Positions 25,639 through 35,408 of a stretch of DNA of 64,000 nucleotides are shown here, one piece after another (the stretch's first letter is position 1; each line of letters starts with the position of its first letter). The notes beneath the pieces were generated by a model. That model was given only the letters and a program-made list of their open reading frames with translations. It was not told where the DNA came from and ran no database searches. The stretch spans positions 186,001 to 250,000 of the forward strand of contig NZ_JALIEB010000004.1 of NCBI RefSeq assembly GCF_025755255.1, written 5' to 3'. Made by a program: the position numbers and the translations under genes. This DNA is from Roseobacter sinensis (GTDB taxonomy: Bacteria > Pseudomonadota > Alphaproteobacteria > Rhodobacterales > Rhodobacteraceae).

Positions 25639-27578
25639 GCCTGATCCCGCCCGACGAAGGAGGCCTGGGGCTGCACGCCGCGCAGCCGCTCCTGCTGTTC
25701 TTCAATGCGCTCGCGGTCCTTTGTCGGATAAGCCTCGAGCGGCGGCTCTCCTCCATAGAGCGCCTGAAGCGTTATGTCGCGTGCAATCGGAGCAGCGGCT
25801 TTCGAGCCGCCACCGCCATGCTCGACGACAACGGAAATCGCGTACTTCGGCCGATCGATGGGCGCGAAATTGACGAAGAGCGCGTGATCGCGCCGTTCCC
25901 AGGGCAGGTCTTCGTTGCGGATCACACCTGCCCGCCGCTCTGCCGCGGTGATGTTGCGCACCTGGCTCGTTCCGGTCTTGCCGGCCATGCGCATGCCCTC
26001 GTCGATGATCCGCGAGCCATAGGCCGTGCCGCGCCGGTCATTGACCGTGACATCCATGGCGCGGCGCATCTTGCGCAGGTTGTTCTCGTTCATGCCGAGG
26101 CTCTCGCCGCCGCGCTCGGGCTGCTCGACCCCGTCGATCGATTTGATCAGCCGCGGTTCGACCGCCCGGCCCGTGGCCAGCCGTGCGGTCATCACGGCCA
26201 ACTGCATCGGCGAGGCGAGCATGAAACCCTGGCCGATCGAGACGTTGACCGTGTCGCCGACCCGCCAGCTTTGCCCGTAGGTCTGCTGTTTCCACGCCAT
26301 GTTCGGGGCGAGGCCCTGCGCGACTGCCGACATGGGCACATCGTGCTTCACCCCAAGCCCGAAGCGCTTCGCCATCTCGGAGACCTTTTCGATCCCCACC
26401 TTGATCGCGAGATCGTAATAGTAGACGTCGCAGGACCGTTTCAGCGAGGTTTGCAGATCGACCCAGCCGTGACCCCCGCGCTTCCAGCAGTGAAACCGCC
26501 GACCCGACACTGTAAGGTGGCCCGGGCAATAGACCGTCTCATCCGGCCCGATCAGCCCCGCCTCGAGTGCGGCCATCGCCGTGATCATCTTGAAGGTGGA
26601 GCCGGGCGGATAGAGGCCTTGCACGGTCTTGCTGGCGAGCGGGCGATACTTGTTGTTGGTCAGGGTGTTATAGTCCTTGACCGAGATCCCCCGCACGAAG
26701 AGGTTCGGGTCGAAGGTCGGCGCCGAGGCGCAGGCCACCACATCGCCCGTGTCGCAATCGAGAACCACGGCGCTGGCGCTCTCCTGGTCCAGCCGCGCCT
26801 GAACGTAGCCTTGCAGCTTGGCGTCGATGGTCAGCTGCACGTCGGAGCCGGGAATGCCCTCGCGCCGGTCAAGCTCGCGCATCACCCGCCCGGCGGCGTT
26901 GACCTCGACCCGCTTGGCACCTGCCTTGCCACGCAGGAGCGGCTCCAGCTTGGTTTCGACCCCCACCTTGCCGATCTGGAAGCGGGGGATGCGCAGGACC
27001 GGCTCGGGATCTTCGATCTTCTGCAGATCATAGTCCGAGACGGGCCCCACATAGCCCAAGACATGCGCAAAATCCGATCCCTGCGGATAGACGCGGCTGA
27101 GACCCACCTCCGGGGTGACCCCAGGCAGTGCGGGTGCGTTCACCGATACCCGGCTGATATCCTGCCAGCGCACGTCCTCGGCGATGGTGATCGGCAGGAA
27201 GGAGGGCGAGCGTCTGAGCTCTTCTTTGGTGCGGGCGATGTCTTCGGGATCGAGCGGGATGATGCGTGACAAGCGCTCGAGCACCGCGTCGGTGTCGCCC
27301 GCATCCTCGCGCACGATGACGATGCGATAGGAGGGCGCATTCTGAGCCAGGCGCACGCCGTTGCGGTCGAAGACCTCGCCGCGAGACGGCGGGATCAGCC
27401 GGACGTTGATGCGGTTCTCCTCGGCCAGCAGCCGGAACTGGTCGGCCTGTTCCACCTGCAGGAACCGCATGCGCGCGGCGAGGCCGCCGATGAAGAGTAG
27501 CTGCGCGCCGCCGAGCAGGGCGGCCCGGCGGCTGATCCGGCGATGGCTGAAATCAGTCTCGGCGCGTGTCTTCTTCAT
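25635..27578 (-). CDS. mrdA: Penicillin-binding protein 2, elongasome transpeptidase
   Basis: PBP2 crosslinks peptidoglycan during rod elongation. The 647-residue protein has an N-terminal anchor (RRAALLGGAQLLFIGGLAAR), a pedestal domain and a transpeptidase domain with the active-site motif YPPGSTFKMITA near residue 323, a following SXN-type element in the KRSCDVYYYDLA region, and KTGTSQV near residue 526. I start at the ATG at 27578 (MKKTRAETDFSHRR); the longer form would overlap the gap after mreD. It is 31 bases downstream of mreD and overlaps rodA. Confidence 0.96.
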   Translation of the reverse strand: MKKTRAETDFSHRRISRRAALLGGAQLLFIGGLAARMRFLQVEQADQFRLLAEENRINVRLIPPSRGEVFDRNGVRLAQNAPSYRIVIVREDAGDTDAVLERLSRIIPLDPEDIARTKEELRRSPSFLPITIAEDVRWQDISRVSVNAPALPGVTPEVGLSRVYPQGSDFAHVLGYVGPVSDYDLQKIEDPEPVLRIPRFQIGKVGVETKLEPLLRGKAGAKRVEVNAAGRVMRELDRREGIPGSDVQLTIDAKLQGYVQARLDQESASAVVLDCDTGDVVACASAPTFDPNLFVRGISVKDYNTLTNNKYRPLASKTVQGLYPPGSTFKMITAMAALEAGLIGPDETVYCPGHLTVSGRRFHCWKRGGHGWVDLQTSLKRSCDVYYYDLAIKVGIEKVSEMAKRFGLGVKHDVPMSAVAQGLAPNMAWKQQTYGQSWRVGDTVNVSIGQGFMLASPMQLAVMTARLATGRAVEPRLIKSIDGVEQPERGGESLGMNENNLRKMRRAMDVTVNDRRGTAYGSRIIDEGMRMAGKTGTSQVRNITAAERRAGVIRNEDLPWERRDHALFVNFAPIDRPKYAISVVVEHGGGGSKAAAPIARDITLQALYGGEPPLEAYPTKDRERIEEQQERLRGVQPQASFVGRDQA

Positions 27579-27609
27579 GCCGATGCCTCGGTTGTGTCGG
27601 TGGTCTGCA

Positions 27610-28149
27610 TCATAGCCGCGCACCCGTGCTGTCGAGATCGCCCGGCGTCGCCTTGCGGACCCTCATCAGCCCATGCGTTGCGGCGACCACCAGCGGATAA
27701 AACAGGATTGTCATCACCGTCTCGAAGATCGTCAAGCCGAAGGGTGGCAAATCCACCAGCGTGATGATCAAGAGCGCCCGATAGAAGATTGCCACGCTCA
27801 CCATGACGATGGCGACGCGCAGCCATTCGCTTGCGAAACCCGTGTCGCGCAGGCCACGCGCCCGGCGCTTCAGGCTCTCGCAGCCCAGCAGGGCCACCAT
27901 CGCCCAAAGGCCCGGCGGCCGTTGCAGCAGCAGATCAGCCAGCAGAAACAGCCCGGCGAGCGCGAGCACGGGCACATATTCCGGCCGGCGCAGGGACCAG
28001 GCGCAGGCAAAGGCCAGCAGCAGGTCGGGTCCGACCCAGCGGCGCGGGGTCGTCTCGAGCGGCAGCAGGTGGAAGAAGAGGATCACGCAGACCAGCAGGG
28101 CAAAGCCCAGGCGCATCGTCCAAAGGCGTGTTTGCGGCAGCTCGCTCAC
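27610..28149 (-). CDS. mreD: Rod-shape-determining protein MreD
   Basis: The 179-residue protein has about five membrane segments and sits between mreC and mrdA, the diagnostic position of mreD. The C-terminal half carries LLIITLVDLPPFGLTIFETVMT, consistent with the family. MreD is poorly conserved, so the call relies on length, topology and context. It overlaps mreC by four bases. Confidence 0.9.
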   Translation of the reverse strand: MSELPQTRLWTMRLGFALLVCVILFFHLLPLETTPRRWVGPDLLLAFACAWSLRRPEYVPVLALAGLFLLADLLLQRPPGLWAMVALLGCESLKRRARGLRDTGFASEWLRVAIVMVSVAIFYRALLIITLVDLPPFGLTIFETVMTILFYPLVVAATHGLMRVRKATPGDLDSTGARL

Positions 28150-29048
28150 TGGCCCAGGCCCTCGGTGGCGATCACCGGCGGCGGTGGCAGCTGCGGGCCG
28201 ATGATCCGGGCGGTGTCAGACACCGGTTCGGTCCCGTGATGGCGCAGCACCCGCAAGAACTCGAGCCGCTGATAGTCGGCCGAGAGCCGCACCCGCAGCT
28301 TGCCACCGGGATCAAGTGCCACCTGACCGATCAGCAGCCCGGGCGGGAAGACACCGCCATCACCGGAACTGATCACCCGATCGCCTGGACGCACCTGGTC
28401 GCTGTCTTCGAGGAACTCGATGGGTGGGGCCGAGGAATTGTCGCCCGCGACGATTACCCGCTGCCCGGACGGCTGGATGATCGCCGGAATACGGCTGGAT
28501 GCATCGGTGAGCAGGATCACGCGGGCCGTGTTTTCGCCGACACCGGAGATACGCCCGACGACACCGATCCCGTCCATCGTGGCCCAGCCATCGACGACGC
28601 CGTCGCGTGCACCGACGTTGAGCAGCACCGACTGGCGGAAGGGCGAGCCGCTGTCCGCCAGCACGACGCCGGTGATGTATGTCAGCCGCGGATCGAGCCG
28701 GACCTTGTTCAGATCGAGCAACCTTGCGTTTTCCTGTTCGAGCTGCAGTGCGGCCTCTTTCCAGGCTTGCATGCGCCGCAATTCCGAGCGCAGCTCGCCG
28801 TTCTGCTGCGCCAGCCGCTGATAGCTCTGGAAGTTCTTCAAAAGGTTGATCGTACCGGTCACGGGCGCCATCGCCCAGTCGAGGCTGGGCACGAACTTAT
28901 CCGTGACCAGCGCGCGAAAGAGTTCGACCCGGGGGCTGTCGATCCGCCAGACGAGGAAAATTGCAAAGAGGCAGAGCACCACCACGCTCAGCAGCAGGCG
29001 CCGGACGGGGCCGGTGTATTCGCTGCTGGTGGGTCGGTCCTTGGCCAT
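28146..29048 (-). CDS. mreC: Rod-shape-determining protein MreC
   Basis: The 300-residue protein has one N-terminal membrane helix (LLLSVVVLCLFAIFLVWRID), a coiled-coil region at about 60-100 (LLKNFQSYQRLAQQNGELRS and on), and the two beta-barrel domains typical of MreC, with GVVDGWATMDGIGVVGRISG and GDRVISSGDGGVFPPGLLIG. MreC forms periplasmic filaments that activate the PBP2-RodA pair. It is 73 bases after mreB, and that gap holds a stem-loop. Confidence 0.95.
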   Translation of the reverse strand: MAKDRPTSSEYTGPVRRLLLSVVVLCLFAIFLVWRIDSPRVELFRALVTDKFVPSLDWAMAPVTGTINLLKNFQSYQRLAQQNGELRSELRRMQAWKEAALQLEQENARLLDLNKVRLDPRLTYITGVVLADSGSPFRQSVLLNVGARDGVVDGWATMDGIGVVGRISGVGENTARVILLTDASSRIPAIIQPSGQRVIVAGDNSSAPPIEFLEDSDQVRPGDRVISSGDGGVFPPGLLIGQVALDPGGKLRVRLSADYQRLEFLRVLRHHGTEPVSDTARIIGPQLPPPPVIATEGLGQ

Positions 29049-29061
29049 CTCTCGGCGGTCT

Positions 29062-29081
29062 CCTGCCCCGGATCGGGCAGG
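29062..29081 (-). other. mreB-mreC intercistronic stem-loop
   Basis: CCTGCCC (29062-29068) and GGGCAGG (29075-29081) form a seven-pair stem next to the AGGAGA ribosome-binding site of mreC. It could tune the ratio of MreB to MreC by processing or by partial attenuation. There is no U-run. Confidence 0.4.
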
Positions 29082-29121
29082 GCAGACCTGCCGCTGAACG
29101 GGGCGCTATGATCGGATGCGC

Positions 29122-30351
<1,230 letters not shown>

Positions 30352-31920
30352 TCAGCTGACGTCCTTGTAGCTGATCTCGCGCTTGTCCTTGCCACCTTTT
30401 TCGCGACGCATCAGCAGGCGGTTCAGCGCGTGAATGTAGGCAAGCACCGAGGCGACGACCGTGTCGGTGTTGGCTGACTGGCCGGTCACGATGCGGCCGT
30501 CTTCTTCCATCCGGACCGAGACGGTCGCCTGCGCATCGGTGCCTTCGGTCACCGCATGCACCTGGTAGAGCTGCAGCCGCGCGCTGTGCGGCACCAGCGC
30601 CTTGATCGCGTTGAAGGAGGCATCGACCGGGCCATCGCCCGTCTGCGTCGTCGATTGCTCTTCACCGTCGATCTCCATCACCAGATCGGCCTGTTGCGGT
30701 CCTTCCGTCCCGCAGACGACCTTCAGAGACTTGAGCTTCAGCCGGTCGTTTTCGGGATCAGTGGAGGTCCGCATCAGCGCGATCAGATCGTCGTCGTAGA
30801 TCTCTTTCTTGCGGTCCGCCAACTCCTTGAACCGCACGAAGACATCCTTGAGCTGATTGTCCCCCAGCTCGAAGCCCAGATCCTCCAGCTTGGAGCGCAA
30901 TGCCGCGCGACCGGAGTGCTTGCCCATGACGAGATTGGTCTCGGAAAGGCCCACATCCTCGGGGCGCATGATCTCGAAGGTCTCGGCGTTCTTCAGCATC
31001 CCGTCCTGATGGATGCCGCTTTCATGCGCGAAGGCGTTCTTGCCGACGATGGCTTTGTTGAACTGCACCGGGAAGCCCGAGACGGCGGCCACGCGACGCG
31101 AAATGTTCATGATCTTGGTGGCATCAATGCCGGTCTGGAAGGGCATGATGTCGTTGCGCACTTTCAGGGCCATGACCACCTCTTCGAGGGCTGTGTTGCC
31201 CGCACGCTCCCCCAAACCATTGATCGTGCATTCGATTTGACGTGCGCCGGCTTCGACGGCGGCCAGTGAGTTCGCCGTCGCCATGCCCAGATCGTTGTGG
31301 CAATGGGTGGCGAAGGTGATCTCATCCGCGCCGGGCACCCGGTTGATCAGCATCGCAATCAGCTCAGCCGATTCTCGCGGCGCGGTGTAGCCCACCGTGT
31401 CGGGGATGTTGATCGTCGTCGCACCGCATTTGATCGCGATCTCGACCACGCGGCAGAGGTAATCTTCTTCCGTCCGGGTCGCATCCATGGGGGACCACTG
31501 CACGTTGTCACAGAGGTTGCGGGCGTGGGTCACGGTCTGCTCGATCCGCTCGGCCATCTGATCCATGTCGAGGTTCGGGATCGCGCGGTGCAGTGGCGAG
31601 GTGCCGATAAACGTATGAATGCGAGGGGCTTTTGCGTGTTTCACCGCCTCCCAGCAGCGGTCGATGTCGCCGATCTGGGCGCGCGCCAGCCCGCAGATGG
31701 TGGCGTTCCGCGTCTGCTTGGCGATTTCGGTGACGGCAGCAAAGTCGCCTTCCGAGGCGATGGGGAAGCCCGCTTCGATGATGTCCACGCCCATCTCGTC
31801 GAGCAGCCCGGCGATCTCAAGCTTCTCCGCGTGGGTCATGGTCGCGCCCGGGCTCTGCTCGCCGTCGCGCAGGGTGGTGTCAAAAATCAGGACGCGGTCC
31901 TGTTCGCTCTTGTCTGTCAT
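30352..31920 (-). CDS. leuA: 2-isopropylmalate synthase
   Basis: First committed step of leucine synthesis: condenses acetyl-CoA with 2-oxoisovalerate. The 522-residue protein has the TIM-barrel motif FDTTLRDGEQSPGATMTHAE near residue 13, the metal-binding THCHNDLGMATANSLAAVEA block near 205, NGLGERAGNTALEEVVMAL, and a C-terminal LeuA allosteric domain from about residue 390 that normally binds leucine. Upstream lies a leader peptide with a run of Leu codons and a hairpin, consistent with attenuation by charged tRNA-Leu. Confidence 0.97.
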   Translation of the reverse strand: MTDKSEQDRVLIFDTTLRDGEQSPGATMTHAEKLEIAGLLDEMGVDIIEAGFPIASEGDFAAVTEIAKQTRNATICGLARAQIGDIDRCWEAVKHAKAPRIHTFIGTSPLHRAIPNLDMDQMAERIEQTVTHARNLCDNVQWSPMDATRTEEDYLCRVVEIAIKCGATTINIPDTVGYTAPRESAELIAMLINRVPGADEITFATHCHNDLGMATANSLAAVEAGARQIECTINGLGERAGNTALEEVVMALKVRNDIMPFQTGIDATKIMNISRRVAAVSGFPVQFNKAIVGKNAFAHESGIHQDGMLKNAETFEIMRPEDVGLSETNLVMGKHSGRAALRSKLEDLGFELGDNQLKDVFVRFKELADRKKEIYDDDLIALMRTSTDPENDRLKLKSLKVVCGTEGPQQADLVMEIDGEEQSTTQTGDGPVDASFNAIKALVPHSARLQLYQVHAVTEGTDAQATVSVRMEEDGRIVTGQSANTDTVVASVLAYIHALNRLLMRREKGGKDKREISYKDVS

Positions 31921-31967
31921 GTTTCGGGTCTTTCGTTTCTGCTGTTTTCCCTGGCGCGCGGCACGAT

Positions 31968-32003
31968 CCTCTGAGCGGGCGCGCCGAAGGGCACGCTCAG
32001 AGG
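31968..32003 (-). promoter_or_regulatory. leuA attenuator-type hairpin
   Basis: CCTCTGAGCG and CGCTCAGAGG (31968-31977 and 31994-32003) form a perfect ten-pair stem, and an inner GCC/GGC stem shortens the loop. The first arm on the transcript contains the stop codon of the leader peptide. No U-run follows, so this is not a textbook terminator. Farther on, the transcript has CAGCAG close to leuA that could pair with the CTGCTG of the leader Leu codons. Confidence 0.55.
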
Positions 32004-32077
32004 CGGGTTAGCAGCAGCAGAGCGGCGGCTGGGCGCAAGGCATAGCGCGGGCAGAGGATATGCGTCTTCGGATGCAT
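31997..32077 (-). CDS. leuL: leuA leader peptide, 26 residues
   Basis: A short reading frame from ATG at 32077 to TGA at 31997 encodes a peptide ending AAALLLLTRL, with seven Leu in 26 residues and four consecutive Leu codons (CTG CTG CTG CTA). It sits 77 bases upstream of leuA, and its stop falls in the ascending arm of the hairpin at 31968-32003. This is the classic layout of leucine attenuation, in which scarce leucyl-tRNA stalls the ribosome on the Leu run. There is no Shine-Dalgarno, but TATAAC (complement of 32085-32090) lies so close that the transcript may start at or near the ATG, making the peptide leaderless. Confidence 0.7.
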   Translation of the reverse strand: MHPKTHILCPRYALRPAAALLLLTRL

Positions 32078-32202
32078 GGCCGTAGTTATACGCAGGCGCG
32101 CGCAAATGGGAAGGTGGTTTTTCGGGCATCTCGCCCTGCGCAGCGACAATCTGCCCCGTTCCGGCTCTTGAAGGGGGCAAGCCCCCGGCTAGGTCTGCGC
32201 AG

Positions 32203-32868
32203 ATGAAAAGAACCTTGATTATAGGCGCTTCGGGCGGGATCGGCGCGGCGTTGGCACGCGGTTGCCGGGCGCGGGGCGACGACGTGGTCACCCTGTCACG
32301 GTCGGCCGATGGCTTCGAGATCACCGACGAGGCTGCGGTCGCTCGGCATCTGGACGCGCTGGAGGGCACCTTCGATCTCATCCTCGTCGCCACAGGCGCG
32401 CTGGAGATCGACGGGGCCGAACCCGAGAAAACCATCAAGGCGGTCACGGCCCGCGCGATGATGGATCAGTTCGCGGTGAACGCGCTCGGGCCTGCGCTGG
32501 TGCTGCGGCATGCGGCGGAGCTTTTGCCGCGGGATCGCCGCGCGGTTCTGGCGGTGCTCTCGGCGCGGGTGGGATCGATTTGCGACAACAGGATCGGCGG
32601 TTGGGTCAGCTATCGCAGCGCCAAGGCGGCGGTGAATCAGATCGTGCATACGACATCGATCGAGCTCAGCCGGACGCACAAGCAGTCGATTTGCGTGGCG
32701 CTGCATCCGGGCACGGTGGCGACGCCCTTCACGCAGAAGTACCTGGGGCGGCATCCCTCGGTCCTGCCCGCGGAGGCGGCGGAGAACCTGTTGCAGGTGG
32801 TCGAACAGCTTAGCCCGGCGGAGACGGGCCAGTTCTTTGACTGGGCCAGGAAGGCGGTGCCCTGGTGA
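32203..32868 (+). CDS. SDR family oxidoreductase (CsgA-like)
   Basis: The 221-residue protein has the Rossmann motif IIGASGGIGAALARG at residues 6-20, the NALGPALVLRH block near 93, and a YRSAKAAVN sequence near 140 with the catalytic Tyr and Lys. A catalytic Ser is in VLSARVGSI. It resembles C-factor-like SDRs. The stop codon overlaps the GTG start of the photolyase gene, so the two are translationally coupled; a link to photoprotection is only suggested by this pairing. Confidence 0.85.
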   Translation: MKRTLIIGASGGIGAALARGCRARGDDVVTLSRSADGFEITDEAAVARHLDALEGTFDLILVATGALEIDGAEPEKTIKAVTARAMMDQFAVNALGPALVLRHAAELLPRDRRAVLAVLSARVGSICDNRIGGWVSYRSAKAAVNQIVHTTSIELSRTHKQSICVALHPGTVATPFTQKYLGRHPSVLPAEAAENLLQVVEQLSPAETGQFFDWARKAVPW

Positions 32869-34391
32869 GCCGGCTGGTTCTGGTTCTGGGGGATCAGCTT
32901 AGCCCGGGGCTGAGCGCGTTGCGCGAGGCAGACCCTGACAGCGATATTGTGGTCATGGCCGAGGTCGCGGAAGAGACCGACTACGTGAAGCACCACCCGA
33001 AGAAGATTGCCCTGATCTTCGCGGCGATGAGGAAGTTTGCCGCGCGGTTGCGCGACGAGGGCTGGGATGTGCGCTACAGCCAGCTCGATGACACGCAGAA
33101 TGCGGGATCCATCGTGGGCGAGCTGCTGCGCCGGGCCGAGGAAACCGGCGCCAAGGAGGTTTTGGCGACCGAACCCGGCGAGTGGCGGCTGATCGACAAG
33201 CTGAAACACGCGCCGATCACCACGCATATCCTGCCCGATGACCGGTTTATCGCCTCGCACCAGGAGTTTGAAGACTGGGCCGAGGGGCGCAAGGCGCTGC
33301 GGATGGAGTACTTTTATCGCGAGATGCGGCGCAAGACGGGGCTGCTCATGGACGGTGACGAGCCGGTTGAGGGCAAGTGGAATTTTGACCATGAGAACCG
33401 CAAGCCCGCGCCCGGCGAGGTGGCGTTCAACGGACCGATGCAGTTCACGCCGGATGAGACGGTCGAGGAGGTGCTGGCGCTGGTGGAGTCTCGGTTCGGG
33501 GACCATTTCGGTGACCTGCACCCCTTCTGGTTCGCGACCACGGAAGGCGAGGCCCGACGCGCGCTGTCTCATTTCGTTTCAAAGGCCTTGCCGAAGTTCG
33601 GCGACTATCAGGACGCGATGTTGGCCGAGAACCGGTTTCTCTATCACGCGGTGATCTCGGCCTATATCAACATTGGGTTGCTGGATCCGCTAGAGGTCTG
33701 CGAACAGGTGGCCGAGGCCTATGCGGCGGGAGACGTACCGATCAATGCCGCGGAAGGGTTTGTCCGCCAGATCATCGGCTGGCGGGAGTACATGCGGGGC
33801 ATCTACTTCCTGAAAGGCCCGGACTATGTGACGGGCAATGCGCTCGGGCACGAGCGCGACCTGCCGGCGCTCTTCTGGGGGGGTGAAACGAAGATGCGAT
33901 GCCTCGCGAAAGCGGTCGAGCAGACACGGGCCGAAGCCTATGCGCATCACATCCAGCGCCTCATGGTCACGGGGAACTTCGCGCTGCTGGCCGGGATCGA
34001 TCCGCATCAGGTGCACGAATGGTATCTGGCGGTGTACATGGATGCCTTCGAATGGGTCGAAGCGCCGAACACAATCGGCATGAGCCAATTCGCCGATGGC
34101 GGGTTGATCGCCTCGAAACCCTATGTCTCGAGCGGCGCCTATATCAACCGCATGTCGGACTACTGCAAGGGCTGTCACTATAGCGTCAGCACAAAGACGG
34201 GGGAGGGTGCCTGTCCCTTCAACCTGCTCTATTGGCACTTCCTTGACCGGCATCGCGAGCGGTTCAAGGACAATGCGCGCATGGGGAACATGTATCGGAC
34301 CTGGGACAGGATGGATGCGGAGCGGCGCGCGACGGTGATCGCGGAGGCTGATGCCTTTTTGAAGCGTCTGGACGCCGGCGAGACCGTCTGA
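32865..34391 (+). CDS. Iron-sulfur bacterial cryptochrome/photolyase (FeS-BCP, CryB/PhrB type)
   Basis: The 508-residue protein starts SRLVLVLGDQLSPGLSALRE, the typical N-terminus of this subfamily, and has a C-terminal FAD-binding half with NFALLAGIDPHQVHEWYLAV. Four cysteines at residues 346 (MRCLA), 434 and 437 (YCKGC) and 450 (ACPF) match the [4Fe-4S] ligands described for Rhodobacter CryB. Members repair (6-4) photoproducts or act as blue-light receptors; which applies here cannot be told. It begins with GTG overlapping the SDR stop. Confidence 0.92.
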   Translation: MSRLVLVLGDQLSPGLSALREADPDSDIVVMAEVAEETDYVKHHPKKIALIFAAMRKFAARLRDEGWDVRYSQLDDTQNAGSIVGELLRRAEETGAKEVLATEPGEWRLIDKLKHAPITTHILPDDRFIASHQEFEDWAEGRKALRMEYFYREMRRKTGLLMDGDEPVEGKWNFDHENRKPAPGEVAFNGPMQFTPDETVEEVLALVESRFGDHFGDLHPFWFATTEGEARRALSHFVSKALPKFGDYQDAMLAENRFLYHAVISAYINIGLLDPLEVCEQVAEAYAAGDVPINAAEGFVRQIIGWREYMRGIYFLKGPDYVTGNALGHERDLPALFWGGETKMRCLAKAVEQTRAEAYAHHIQRLMVTGNFALLAGIDPHQVHEWYLAVYMDAFEWVEAPNTIGMSQFADGGLIASKPYVSSGAYINRMSDYCKGCHYSVSTKTGEGACPFNLLYWHFLDRHRERFKDNARMGNMYRTWDRMDAERRATVIAEADAFLKRLDAGETV

Positions 34392-34610
34392 GCACGTGAG
34401 CGTGGACCGGGGCGGTGCGGCTGCAGGTGGCACGCCTTGGCCTGGTCATGCGGTTCCATGACGCCGGGACGCCGCTCGGCTGCGCCGTCGCCCCGCCCGC
34501 CGTCCCGCTTGCATGCCGACAGTTTGATCGAAAACCGAAACGGATTCTTTCTCCTTTTCCGATATCAGCACATGCTATGCAGTGCGGAAGTGATCCGGAG
34601 GAGCGAGTGA
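34392..34610. other. Intergenic region before the EAL gene
   Basis: About 219 bases without a gene. GGAGGAG at 34597-34603 is a strong ribosome-binding site for the EAL gene. The 3' part is AT-richer (34530-34580) and probably holds the promoter, but no clear -35/-10 pair or terminator hairpin is visible. Confidence 0.4.
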
Positions 34611-35408
34611 ATGGAACCCGAACGCGCAAAGAAAGGATGTCCGCAGTGCGCGTCACGTCCAGGATCCTCCTTTACCGAGGACATCACGATGGCCTTCCAG
34701 CCGATCTTCGATCTGGCCGCCGGCACCGTCTTTGCGCAGGAGGCGCTGGTGCGGGGCAAGGATGGGCGCGGCGCAGGCGAGATTTTCGAGAAGGTGACAG
34801 AGGAGAACCGCTACCGGTTCGATCAACTCTGCCGCACGACGGCCATCGAGGTGGCGACCCGGCTCGGACTGGACAGCGCGCTGTCGATCAACTTCATGCC
34901 GAACGCGGTTTACGAGCCGCGTCACTGCATTTCGCACACTCTGTGGACCGCGGAGAAGTATGAGTTCGACGTGAGCCGTATCATCTTCGAGTTCACGGAA
35001 ACGGAGCTGGTGCGGGACGTATCGCACCTCACGAATATCATCGAAACCTACAAGGAGATCGGGTTTCGAACCGCCATCGACGATTTCGGTGCCGGCTTTT
35101 CGGGGTTGAACCTGCTGGCGGATGTGGTTCCCGACCTGATCAAGCTCGACCGGCATCTGATCAAGGGGCTGCACAGGGATGCCGTCCGGCGGGCCATCGT
35201 GACCCGCACCAAGGCGCTTTGCGACGATCTCGGTGTTGCGGTCGTGGCCGAGGGGATCGAGCTCGCGGAAGAGCTTGAAGCGCTGCAGGAGATCGGGATC
35301 ACGCTGGTGCAGGGCTACTACCTGGCGCGGCCCTTGTTTGAGCAGATGCAAAGCCTGCCGAACGTGCCTTTCGGCCAGACGGGACGCGGTGCGTCAGCTG
35401 CGCGCTAG
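34611..35408 (+). CDS. Stand-alone EAL domain protein, probable cyclic-di-GMP phosphodiesterase
   Basis: The 265-residue protein is a single EAL domain after a short N-terminus with a CPQC pair (residues 10-13). The catalytic set appears complete: QEALVRG (the EAL Glu), NFMPNAVYEP, FEFTETE, AIDDFGAGFSGLNLL, DLIKLDRHLI, VVAEGIE and VQGYYLARP supply the Glu, Asn, Glu, Asp-Asp, Lys, Glu and Gln positions. Hydrolysis of c-di-GMP to pGpG is expected. No sensory or GGDEF domain is present. The CPQC pair could bind metal or be redox-active; that is speculative. Its stop overlaps the stop of the convergent gene. Confidence 0.88.
   Translation: MEPERAKKGCPQCASRPGSSFTEDITMAFQPIFDLAAGTVFAQEALVRGKDGRGAGEIFEKVTEENRYRFDQLCRTTAIEVATRLGLDSALSINFMPNAVYEPRHCISHTLWTAEKYEFDVSRIIFEFTETELVRDVSHLTNIIETYKEIGFRTAIDDFGAGFSGLNLLADVVPDLIKLDRHLIKGLHRDAVRRAIVTRTKALCDDLGVAVVAEGIELAEELEALQEIGITLVQGYYLARPLFEQMQSLPNVPFGQTGRGASAAR

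Noticed and set aside
23587-25644. 685-codon plus-strand frame opposite the reductase and rodA
   Set aside because: The product is extremely rich in His, Gln and Arg, as expected for the complement of membrane-protein codons. Both real genes are conserved.
31917-32447. 176-codon minus-strand frame upstream of leuA
   Set aside because: It is antisense to the SDR gene, and its 3' part runs through the leader region in another frame. The Leu-rich 26-codon frame with its hairpin explains the region better.
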